The notes under the pieces were generated by a model, which was not told the DNA's origin, did no database searches, and saw nothing but the letters and a program-made list of their open reading frames with translations. A stretch of DNA of 64,000 bases from Fen-178 sp049516835 (lineage in GTDB: Bacteria; Acidobacteriota; Terriglobia; Bryobacterales; Bryobacteraceae). The translations under genes were made by a program, and so were the position numbers. Positions 1 through 6,709 of the stretch are shown here, piece after piece (positions within the stretch are counted from its first letter, which is position 1; the number at the start of each line of letters is the position of its first letter). The DNA lies in the NCBI GenBank assembly GCA_049516835.1, contig JBEKSR010000028.1, forward strand, positions 1-64,000. Reading direction: 5' to 3'.

Positions 1-52
1 TCTTCGACTCCAGGCGCCGGAGTTCTTCGCGTTCCACATGACGTACGCCCAT
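1..52 (-). CDS. N-terminal fragment of an unidentified protein
   Basis: A minus-strand reading frame starts at an ATG preceded by a good Shine-Dalgarno sequence (GGAGGTG, about 5 bases upstream) and runs off the left edge. Only 17 residues, beginning MGVRHVEREELRRLE, are visible; they are charged and probably helical. No family can be assigned from this. The strong ribosome binding site is the main reason to call it. Confidence 0.45.
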   Translation of the reverse strand, partial: MGVRHVEREELRRLESK

Positions 53-150
53 CTGCACACCTCCCATGGTCCTTATGACCAAAATAACCGGTGTGCCAAA
101 TGTCAAGAAGGTAGGGGCGGAACAACCGCCCTCCGCCGTTTGCGGAGCGT

Positions 151-431
151 TTACGCGCTTGCGCCGGCTTGCGGTGACCTATACAGTTCCGGCTCCAGCA
201 TTGGCAGAGCTGAAAGCAGCACGTCCATGTAGTCGCGAGCGGCCAACAGATCGCGCCGAAATCGGAGTCCGCCGAGACCACGATGCGGTCCTCATCGAGG
301 GCTCTTGCCAGGATTTTCTCGTCTTCCGCCGCTCGCATTCCGTACACTCGGACGTGGACCGCGTCATGTCCCGCCGCCCGGAGAAGGTCGGCCAGGCGCG
401 GCGGCAGTGCATTGTCGATGAGAAACCTCAA
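151..431 (-). pseudogene. Broken DUF5615 (PIN-like) toxin
   Basis: The frame starts with TTG, and its start overlaps the stop of the upstream DUF433 gene as TTGA, the usual coupling in this TA family. The N-terminus (LRFLIDNALPPRLADLL, then AGHDAVHV and DSDFGAI) is a clear match to DUF5615 PIN-like toxins. Right after DSDFGAI, near base 250, the frame is lost. Restoring one base gives LLAARDYMDVLLSALPMLEPEL and a stop at 151-153, which resembles the family C-terminus but lacks the middle strand usually found there. I read it as a toxin inactivated by a frameshift plus an internal deletion. A sequencing error could explain the frameshift but not the missing stretch. Confidence 0.6.
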
Positions 432-661
432 GCCGAATGCGGAAGGGGCATCTCCCGCTCCATTGCCGAAGCTGCTGCGAAGCGCAAGCACTCGCGAACA
501 TCTTCCGCCTGGAGATCCGGGTATTCAGAAAGAATCTCGCTCTCAGTCAGCCCACCCGCCAGTAGTCGCAGCACCGTGGCGGCGGGAATTCGCAGGTGAC
601 GCACACATGGAACTCCGCCCATTTGTGCAGGGTCAACTGTGATACGCGCGAAATTCTTCAT
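428..661 (-). CDS. DUF433 family antitoxin
   Basis: This 77-residue protein belongs to DUF433, small HTH-containing antitoxins paired with DUF5615 PIN-like toxins. It shows the family core: CVRHLRIPAATVLRLLAGG (the G-T-R-I-P-V-type turn and helix), then LTESEILSEYPDLQAEDVRECLRFA. An AAAGGGG sequence precedes the ATG. The toxin partner overlaps its 3' end by four bases but is broken, so this would be an orphan antitoxin. Such pairs normally repress their own promoter, which would lie in the 383-base gap upstream. A second, intact copy of the same TA type lies at 3211-3794. Confidence 0.75.
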   Translation of the reverse strand: MKNFARITVDPAQMGGVPCVRHLRIPAATVLRLLAGGLTESEILSEYPDLQAEDVRECLRFAAASAMEREMPLPHSA

Positions 662-798
662 CGGCGCCCCTTTGGCTCATTGTCGCAACTCCCGCCACTT
701 CCGGCAAAGACAGCAGCCGGCTGGGAAGCCACGCAGGACATCGGCAGTTTGGCGGGCCAACGGGCCACAGTTGGCGGGGCACTGAAGTCGCAAGCCGA

Positions 799-849
799 CC
801 TATCGGTGCCAATCCGATAGGCCAGTTTCACGGTTTGGCGGCAAACCGT
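799..849. repeat. Two tandem perfect 8-bp hairpins
   Basis: The first hairpin has arms CCTATCGG (799-806) and CCGATAGG (814-821) with a 7-base loop. The second has arms ACGGTTTG (830-837) and CAAACCGT (842-849) with a 4-base loop. They lie 8 bases apart and 9 bases before the left 43-base repeat. They could be operators for the divergent genes or structured ends of a mobile element. Confidence 0.6.
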
Positions 850-857
850 CAACATGA

Positions 858-900
858 ATCGCCAGATGCTGGGGCGTTTATCGTTCCTAATCCGCGAGCC
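858..900 (+). repeat. Left copy of 43-base inverted repeat
   Basis: This stretch matches the reverse complement of 2975-3017 at 32 of 43 positions without gaps. The best-conserved blocks are GATGCTGG and TATCGTTCCT. The two copies point towards each other and bracket the protease/DUF6602 gene pair. They may be degraded ends of a mobile element or two members of a dispersed repeat. Confidence 0.5.
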
Positions 901-1044
901 CCAACGGAACCTCAACCAGATCAACGGCTTAGGCGTAATGCCGCCGAGTGTTCAGCGCGCCGTGGAGCGCCTCTATGCTTCAGTCTTTTTAGCGCTGGCG
1001 CCACTCACACCCGGTCGGGTATCATCGTCTTGGGTTGGTTGACG

Positions 1045-1812
1045 ATGCCTACAGTTGAGTTCCCCATGCTGGACTACGTGTTGCCAATCATCGTAGTCCA
1101 CCAAGATGATGTGGCTAGGTCATTCGAAGGCACGGGCGTTGTTGTTGCACCCGGCCTTTTCATAACCTGCTGGCATTGCGTCCGGAATCCGTTGCAGAGT
1201 GGCGAGTATTACGCAGCGTTGCACATGCCGGAAGCAGAGAGGGGACCCTTTCGGATCTTGGATCTGCTTAATATTTCCCAGGATGAAGGTGGAACGGATT
1301 TGGCTCTGGCCAATATACGGTACAAACCCCCAGCGCCCCTTCAATTCGATGAGGACTCGCATGCCTTCGGCGTGGACGTCTGGACTCGGGGATACAGAAG
1401 CGACGGCCGGACAGCCGAAGGCCTATCGGTTACGCCAAGGTTCCTGAAGGGTTATATCACACGACCGTTCAAGCATTCGACAGGATTTGGCATTACGGAT
1501 GCTTATGAAGTGGATCTGCCGGCTCCCGCTGGCACTAGTGGCGCTCCGATTTTCCGGGGTCAGACAGCCAAATTGAAAGGGCTCGTCTACGGAGAGGTTG
1601 AGACGTACTCGATCACCGATTTCGAACGCGTGGAGCCGGAAACTGGTGAGCGCGAGCCCGAGGTGCGCAAAGTCATCAGCTTTGCTGTTGCGCACCGAAC
1701 CGAGACTCTAATGAATGCTCACGCTGCGCCAACGGGGGGACTTACGGTGCTGAAATACGTCCGTCGCAGCATCGGATCCGGCCCGGAAGCGGCGGGCGAG
1801 CAAAACAGATGA
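1045..1812 (+). CDS. Trypsin-like serine protease, cytoplasmic
   Basis: The 255-residue protein has the chymotrypsin-fold triad in order: His44 in CWHCV, Asp85 in GGTDLAL and Ser165 in GTSGAPIF. The start is the ATG that gives MPTVEFPML; an upstream in-frame extension is open but carries the repeat sequence and looks non-coding. The Shine-Dalgarno is weak. There is no signal peptide or membrane segment, so it should act in the cytoplasm, unlike secreted HtrA/DegP enzymes, and no PDZ domain follows. Stand-alone cytoplasmic trypsin-like proteases are known as parts of bacterial conflict systems. The next gene, 82 bases on, encodes a nuclease-fold protein, so the two may form one system. The substrate is unknown. 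Confidence 0.8.
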   Translation: MPTVEFPMLDYVLPIIVVHQDDVARSFEGTGVVVAPGLFITCWHCVRNPLQSGEYYAALHMPEAERGPFRILDLLNISQDEGGTDLALANIRYKPPAPLQFDEDSHAFGVDVWTRGYRSDGRTAEGLSVTPRFLKGYITRPFKHSTGFGITDAYEVDLPAPAGTSGAPIFRGQTAKLKGLVYGEVETYSITDFERVEPETGEREPEVRKVISFAVAHRTETLMNAHAAPTGGLTVLKYVRRSIGSGPEAAGEQNR

Positions 1813-1894
1813 TTGGAGCTGGGATGGTCGCCAATACTGTTGGTAATCTCAAGATGATGCTGTCGATTTGTTTCTGACAGTTAAGGACAACTCC

Positions 1895-2677
1895 ATGAAT
1901 ATCGCTGAGCTATTCTCCGAAGTCGCCAACAAGATGCGCGCCGATGTGGAAACGGCCAGAAAAGCGCTTACCCACCCCGGCCTCAAGGGAGCTGAATTCG
2001 AAGAAGTGTTTCGGCGCTTCCTGCGGGACTACGTGCCCGGCAATCTGGAGGTGTCAACCGGGCAGTTGGTCGATAGCCGTGGCGCGGTTACTCGTCAGCT
2101 CGATGTAATTGTTTCGGACCGGGCAAAGACACCCATTTTCTATAGATCTTCCCAGGCTCGGGTGATACCTGTTGAATGCGCGTATGCGGTCATCGAGGTC
2201 AAGGCACGACTCGATACTCCGGAACTCGACAATGCGCTGGCAAATATGGAAAGCGTCCGCTCGCTGCAAAAACTCGCCTACCAACCGGAGTATCCGCTGG
2301 TGCGCTCTGTGAGTATTTATGGCAAGCAATTGCCGATCTGGCCAGTGATGTATTTCCTTTTCGCCTACGAAGGGATAGACCTTCAGACTCTCGCCAACAA
2401 CCTGGCCGCCCGACAGATGAACCGATCTCTCGACCGGCGAATCGACATGGTTTGCGTCTTGGACCAAGGGGTTATCTGCAATTGCCCTCCCGATCAAAGC
2501 ATGTATACCTGTGTACCTACTCCCGGTTCACTACTCACTCCAGTTCGGACTCGAAAGTCACTATTACTCTTTTACACCTTGGTATCAGGCCCACTTAACC
2601 AGGTCTGGCTCCCTACCTTTCAGTTCGCGAACTACCTCGGCCAAATGACGTTTGGCGTGAACGAAGTGGATGGTTGA
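1895..2677 (+). CDS. DUF6602 PD-(D/E)xK nuclease-like protein
   Basis: This 260-residue protein matches the DUF6602 pattern: an early Gly-rich turn with glutamates (KGAEFEEVFRRFL), then a metal-binding-type Asp70 in RQLDVIV and a Glu101-x-Lys103 pair in VIEVKA. These are the hallmarks of the restriction-endonuclease fold. The start chosen is MNIAELF; a start nine codons upstream is possible. DUF6602 proteins are mostly uncharacterised and often sit in accessory regions. The gene follows the protease in the same orientation, suggesting co-expression. Nuclease activity is an inference from the motif. The C-terminal third has no recognisable feature. Confidence 0.7.
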   Translation: MNIAELFSEVANKMRADVETARKALTHPGLKGAEFEEVFRRFLRDYVPGNLEVSTGQLVDSRGAVTRQLDVIVSDRAKTPIFYRSSQARVIPVECAYAVIEVKARLDTPELDNALANMESVRSLQKLAYQPEYPLVRSVSIYGKQLPIWPVMYFLFAYEGIDLQTLANNLAARQMNRSLDRRIDMVCVLDQGVICNCPPDQSMYTCVPTPGSLLTPVRTRKSLLLFYTLVSGPLNQVWLPTFQFANYLGQMTFGVNEVDG

Positions 2678-2725
2678 TCGAACCCCACTATCAGAACAGA
2701 ATCGCCCCCCTTCTCCGGAAAACAC

Positions 2726-2908
2726 TCAATCCCGGTTCATCTCGATGATCGTGTCGTCCGTCCGACCCTGAGTGAAAAGGCTGTAGAACCTCTCGTGCTC
2801 CGTTACCACGGCGAGCAGCGCTAGCAGCGCGAGCAGAATGCAGAGGACGATGGGGGCAACGCGGGGACAGGCAGGCCGTCTCTTGCTGGTGGCAGCTCGA
2901 TCTGTCAG
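2726..2908 (-). pseudogene. Possible relic of a small membrane protein
   Basis: One minus-strand frame reads like natural protein: a basic start (TSKRRP), a hydrophobic span (IVLCILLALLALLAVV), then a soluble tail (EHERFYSLFTQGRTDD...IIEMNRD) and a TGA stop. It has no ATG, GTG or TTG before the membrane segment; the frame is closed upstream by a stop near 2930 and only a CTG lies near the start. It is either a truncated gene or a CTG-initiated small protein. No family was recognised. Confidence 0.35.
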
Positions 2909-2974
2909 ATAGAAGCGCCAAACGCATTAGTCCGCAGGATTTCTCCCGAGGGCATCGGCGACTTTGAGAGGTGC

Positions 2975-3017
2975 GGGTTCCGAATGAGGAACGATAAGTC
3001 GGCCAGCATCCGGCGAT
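2975..3017 (-). repeat. Right copy of 43-base inverted repeat
   Basis: This is the partner of 858-900 in opposite orientation, with shared blocks GATGCTGG and TATCGTTCCT. Weaker similarity continues upstream of the core (a CGGTTTGG motif in both copies), suggesting that the original repeat was longer. Confidence 0.5.
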
Positions 3018-3210
3018 GCCACGCACCGGCCAGTCTGACGCAAAACGCCCAAACCGCTGAACTGGTGTCCGAGGCTCTCGCGTTCGCGGATTGCGACCGC
3101 GAAACGTCCCCTGTTCCGCCGATCCGGATTATTGCCGTCGCAATCCGCGGCCCGCCGCGCATCCCCAAAGCCGGACGTGGTAAGACAGTTCCGCCGTTCG
3201 CTGCCGGAGC

Positions 3211-3561
3211 CTATCGAAACCGGATACGGGATGCTCCGACCACCGTCAGTCGGCCGGTGAGGTCCATCTCCAGTACTTTGTGCGGTCGGTTGCGCACGAA
3301 CACCATGACGCCGCCTCGTCCCGAGGTGTCCGGTCGGAACAAGACCACTCCTGCATGTCGGTGAATCGGGTAGCGCTGTAGATTGGCGATACCCTTGTCG
3401 AGCGTGAACAGTATCCGGTCGGCAGCCAGGGCGGCATCCACTACTGCTGGGTCCGCCGCACCGCGAAGACCTTCTTCGGTGACCGTGTCGGTCTCGTGGC
3501 CCAAGCCGCGGAGATCCGTCACCAGTTCCACAGGGAGGTTTTCGTCAAGTTTGAACTTCAC
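3211..3561 (-). CDS. DUF5615 PIN-like toxin
   Basis: The 116-residue protein begins MKFKLDENLPVELV and contains GHETDTV and the acidic FTLDKGIANL segment, matching DUF5615, PIN-fold ribonuclease-like toxins. The conserved acidic residues are Asp6 and Glu7 and the Asp in the TLDKG motif. It overlaps the antitoxin gene by four bases (ATGA), so translation is coupled. The C-terminus (VLFRPDTSGRGGVMVFV) is the part missing from the broken copy at 151-431, so this copy looks functional. The target is presumably RNA, from fold homology only. Confidence 0.75.
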   Translation of the reverse strand: MKFKLDENLPVELVTDLRGLGHETDTVTEEGLRGAADPAVVDAALAADRILFTLDKGIANLQRYPIHRHAGVVLFRPDTSGRGGVMVFVRNRPHKVLEMDLTGRLTVVGASRIRFR

Positions 3562-3794
3562 ATTGCTCGGATCGGCACGAGCCGTTCTTCGTGCGCCAAT
3601 TCCGCCGCGTAGGCCAGGGCGGCATCGATGTGGTGGACGCGTAGCGCGGGATAGCTGGCCAAAATCTCGTCTTTGGTGGCGCCCTCGGCAAGACTGTCTA
3701 GGATCACCGTGACCGGAATTCGGGTCCCCGTTGCACAGATCTCACCACCGCAGACCTGTGGGCTACTGCTGAGGAACTCTTGCCACGCCGCCAT
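3558..3794 (-). CDS. DUF433 family antitoxin
   Basis: The 78-residue protein has the DUF433 core: VCGGEICATGTRIPVTVILDSL, then ATKDEILASYPALRVHHIDAAL. It is the antitoxin of the DUF5615 toxin that overlaps its 3' end. The extended N-terminus (MAAWQEFLSSSP) is typical. Together with the locus at 151-661 it gives two TA loci of one family, both leftward, on either side of the protease/DUF6602 genes. Confidence 0.75.
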   Translation of the reverse strand: MAAWQEFLSSSPQVCGGEICATGTRIPVTVILDSLAEGATKDEILASYPALRVHHIDAALAYAAELAHEERLVPIRAM

Positions 3795-3908
3795 ATTTCC
3801 AGTTTACGCGGTCGCTGCCCCGGCGTCCACTCCCGTTCACAACCCATTCCCCGAATAGTATCAACCACTTACCTGAAATCCCCACTCGCCTCGCGCTACA
3901 CTGGAGAC

Positions 3909-4501
3909 GGTGATACATCCCTGCTGGCCTACCCTTCGACAACTCCGATTGGCTTCGTTCCGCCATCCTCTCCCGATTGGCTTTGTTCCGCGATCCTCGC
4001 TCCCCGCCAGCCCCTCACACCTCGCCTTCCGCGCAGCCACGCACAAATTGGCTTCGTTTCGTAATTCCCCGCGCGCGTTGCGTTCCGGTCCCCGGCCCCT
4101 GGCCCCCGGCTCCTGGCCCCCGGTGATACATCCCCGCTGGCACACCATCCGACAGCCCCGATTGGCTTCGTTTCGCCATTCTCTTCTGATTGGCTTTGTT
4201 CCCCACGCAGCCACGCACAAATTGGCTTCGTTTCGTAATTTCCCGCGCGCGCTGCGTTCCGGTCCCCGGCCCCTGGCCCCCGGCCCTCGGCCCCCGGTGA
4301 TACATCCCCGCTGGCACACCCTTCGAGAACTCCGATTGGCTTCGTTTCGCCATTCTCTCCCGATTGGCTTCGTTTCGCCAGCCTCGACCCCCGCCGCCTC
4401 CGCAGCCCTTGATTTACCGGCAGTTACCCACGAATTGGCTTCGTTTCGCCATTTTACGCGCCGGCTGCTCCCTGGCCCCTGGCCCCCGGCCCCCGGCCCC
4501 T
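3909..4501. repeat. Tandem and dispersed repeat array
   Basis: Three consecutive units begin with GGTGATACATCCC at 3909, 4122 and 4296, spaced 213 and 174 bases. Inside them ATTGGCTTCGTTTCG or a close variant occurs nine times (near 3948, 3976, 4047, 4161, 4189, 4221, 4335, 4363, 4434), often followed by CCATT or TAATT. Each unit ends in runs of GGCCCCTGGCCCC type (about 4087-4123, 4261-4298, 4470-4501). Open frames across it encode only repeated Arg/Gly/Pro-rich text and are not credible genes. With the short flanks it fills the 727-base gap before the acyl-CoA dehydrogenase gene. Confidence 0.85.
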
Positions 4502-4522
4502 GTCTTCTAAAGGACGCCATCC

Positions 4523-6709
4523 ATGACCCTTGAACACCCCACGGAGTACCTGCGCGCCCTGCCGGGCGACGACGTCCGGCAGATCTTGTGGCGCTTCTCT
4601 GACCGCTATGACTTGCAGATGCTGGTGCAGTCCGTGCGTGCCGTCGCGCGCGGACCGGTCGCCCGCCTGGTAGCCGAAGGCGCACGCAACACCCACGAAT
4701 GGACCCCCGGCAAGCAAGCCCTCCTCCAGGCCTTCGACGAATCCGGCATCACCGGCGTCTTCATGGACCCCGGCCAGGGCGGTTTCATCGAGGGGCCGAA
4801 GAACCTGGCCTTGGCGCTGGTGGCGTTCGAGCTGGCCTGGGTGGATGCCGGCGCCGCTACCGGCAGCCTGGCCGGGTGCCTGGCGCTCTCCCCCATCCAC
4901 GAACGCGGCACCCCCGAGCAGCGCGACTACTATATGTCCCGATGCGTCCCCGCCCAACCCGGCGAGGACCGCCAGCCCTGGCGCGGCGCCTTTTGCCTCA
5001 CCGAGCCAATCCCTTACGTGGGCGTCGAGACCGGCATGCTCGGCGGCAAGGTGAAGGTGGCCGAGTGGAACGCCGGCCAAGAGCCCATCTTGCAGGTCGA
5101 GAAGCGCGGCCGCTTCATCACCAACATGGGGTTCGCCAACTTCGTCACCGCCGCCGTGGATTCCGACGACCCGCGCATCAAGGGAACCTGCATGGTCATC
5201 CTCGAGGAGACCGACCCCGGCACCTTCGACCGCGGCACTCCCACCCGCAAGCTGGTGCACCAGCTCTCCTCCACCAGCGATCCCGTCTTCAGCCTGCGCG
5301 TTCCCGCCAGCCGTATCATCGGCGGCTACAGCGTCAAGGACGGGCAAATCGTCCCGCGCTACAGCCATGGCGAGATCATCGAAGCCGTCTTCCGGCGCAC
5401 GCGCGTCACCGTCGGCATCATGACCTCGGCCAAGCTGCTCTCCGCGGTCGAGCCCGTGATCCGCTATCACCGCAACCGGTTCCGTGGCGGCGGAATCGCT
5501 CCCGGTTCGCCGCGCTATGAGTTGGGCCTCCAGCTCAAGCAGGACGCGGTCCACCGCCTGGTGGATGTGTGGGCCACCGGCGAAGCCAGCGCCGCTCTGG
5601 GATTCGCGGCCGCGCGCGTCTTCGACCAGCTCGATCCGCTCGAGGTTCAGAAGAACGAAATCTTCGCGGCGCGCGGTATCACCGGCGGCACCGCCATGTT
5701 CAAAGCCATGCGCCAGGTGCAGAAAGAAGCCCTCGAGTACCGTGGGGCAGGTCCCCGACCTGCCCTGGTCCAATTCGCCCTCCTCGATTCCGTAGCCAAC
5801 GTGCTCTGCCCCGCCACCAAGCTATGGAACACCGGTCACGGCGCGCAGATGATGCGCGAAGCCGTCAGCCTGATGGGCGGCTACGGCGTCACCGAGGACT
5901 GCCCCGGTTTCCTTGGCCACAAGTGGATGGATTGCCAGTTGGAGGCCACGTATGAAGGCCCCGAGGTGGTGCAGCGCCGCCAGCTCAGCGTCACCATGAT
6001 CGACGAGCTGTTCCTGGCCCAGTTCCGCCAATGGATTCGCGAAATGCGCCTGATCGCCAACGACCGTCCCGGCACCGGCGCCTGCGCCCTCGCCACGGCC
6101 ATGGAGCTGTGGCTCTGGAGCCTCCAGCACCTGCTCAAAGCCACCGATGCCGATGGCGCCAAGCTCTATCAGACCGCCCGCCAGGGCGTCACCTTCCCCT
6201 TGGCCGACGCGCTCTGCTGGCTGCTCTCCGCCCGCTGCCAGATTCTCGATCTGCTCGAACTCGAAACCCAAGGCCCCGCCAACCCCACCGTCGCCGAAGG
6301 CCTTCCCGGCTTGCTGGCCTTCCTCACCGACCTCTGCCATGTGCAATCGGCGCGGTCGGCCGGCGAAGTGGGCCGCGTTTGCGCCGAGCTGGTGTTCGGC
6401 TACAACCGCCATCCCGCCTGGGACACCGAGGGCTGCGCCGCCTGCTACCAGGCCGGCGACCTCGACGCGATGGAAAGCCTCATCCCCGGCATGGCAAGCC
6501 TCGCGCGCGGCTACACCGATGTCATCGAGCAGGATGGCGCGCATCCCCCCAAGGCCGGGCCTTGCGTGCGCTTCGAAGGGCTCGACCAGTTCTCCCGCCT
6601 GCGCGCGCGTATGGATGGCTGCCTCACCGGCTCGCAGCTCGCCAAAGACCGCGCCGCCGAAGCCCTCACCAAAGTCATGATTCCGGAGGCTCTGGATTAC
6701 CCCGCATGA
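4523..6709 (+). CDS. Acyl-CoA dehydrogenase family protein
   Basis: This 728-residue protein has the acyl-CoA dehydrogenase layout: an N-terminal helical domain with GFMDPGQGG-like turns (TGVFMDPGQGG), a middle domain with the flavin-binding segment AFCLTEPIPYVGVETG, and a helical C-terminal domain with GGYGVTEDCPGFLGHKW. It would oxidise an acyl-CoA with FAD and pass electrons to ETF. It is longer than the usual 380-600 residues; the extra part is C-terminal. It ends in an ATGA overlap with the ETF-quinone oxidoreductase gene, so the pair forms a direct route from acyl-CoA to quinone. The substrate is unknown. A repeat-like palindrome lies inside the gene. Confidence 0.85.
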   Translation: MTLEHPTEYLRALPGDDVRQILWRFSDRYDLQMLVQSVRAVARGPVARLVAEGARNTHEWTPGKQALLQAFDESGITGVFMDPGQGGFIEGPKNLALALVAFELAWVDAGAATGSLAGCLALSPIHERGTPEQRDYYMSRCVPAQPGEDRQPWRGAFCLTEPIPYVGVETGMLGGKVKVAEWNAGQEPILQVEKRGRFITNMGFANFVTAAVDSDDPRIKGTCMVILEETDPGTFDRGTPTRKLVHQLSSTSDPVFSLRVPASRIIGGYSVKDGQIVPRYSHGEIIEAVFRRTRVTVGIMTSAKLLSAVEPVIRYHRNRFRGGGIAPGSPRYELGLQLKQDAVHRLVDVWATGEASAALGFAAARVFDQLDPLEVQKNEIFAARGITGGTAMFKAMRQVQKEALEYRGAGPRPALVQFALLDSVANVLCPATKLWNTGHGAQMMREAVSLMGGYGVTEDCPGFLGHKWMDCQLEATYEGPEVVQRRQLSVTMIDELFLAQFRQWIREMRLIANDRPGTGACALATAMELWLWSLQHLLKATDADGAKLYQTARQGVTFPLADALCWLLSARCQILDLLELETQGPANPTVAEGLPGLLAFLTDLCHVQSARSAGEVGRVCAELVFGYNRHPAWDTEGCAACYQAGDLDAMESLIPGMASLARGYTDVIEQDGAHPPKAGPCVRFEGLDQFSRLRARMDGCLTGSQLAKDRAAEALTKVMIPEALDYPA
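5745..5765. repeat. Perfect palindrome inside the dehydrogenase gene
   Basis: The arms GGGCAGGTC and GACCTGCCC flank a CCC loop. In frame it encodes the GAGPRPAL stretch between LEYR and VQFALLD. It resembles intergenic palindromes of the GGGGCAGG class, such as the ends of the 24045-24164 element, and may be a short repeat accepted in frame. Confidence 0.55.

Larger units (their letters stand above)
662..1044. other. Divergent intergenic region with hairpins and a repeat
   Basis: This gap separates the leftward DUF433 antitoxin from the rightward protease gene and should contain both promoters, although I see no convincing -35/-10 pair. It holds two perfect tandem hairpins (799-849) and the left copy of a 43-base inverted repeat (858-900), listed separately. 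No plausible coding frame was seen. Confidence 0.5.
2678..3210. other. Gap with a gene relic and a repeat
   Basis: This 533-base gap between the DUF6602 gene and the second TA locus contains a possible minus-strand membrane-protein relic (2726-2908) and the right 43-base repeat (2975-3017). No complete gene was recognised in the rest. Confidence 0.5.

Noticed and set aside
1868..1894. Earlier start for the DUF6602 protein (MFLTVKDNS)
   Set aside because: No ribosome site is seen before it, and the conserved region begins after MNIAELF.
3909..4501. CRISPR array
   Set aside because: The spacing of the 15-base motif is irregular, and the sequences between copies are themselves repeated; no cas genes.
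3861..4685. Long minus-strand frames across the repeat array
   Set aside because: They encode only repeated Arg/Gly/Pro text that follows the DNA repeats and run into the dehydrogenase gene; no ribosome site.
6031..6705. 225-residue N-terminal extension of the ETF-quinone oxidoreductase
   Set aside because: It lies wholly within the dehydrogenase gene in another frame; the ATG in the ATGA overlap starts directly before the FAD-binding domain.
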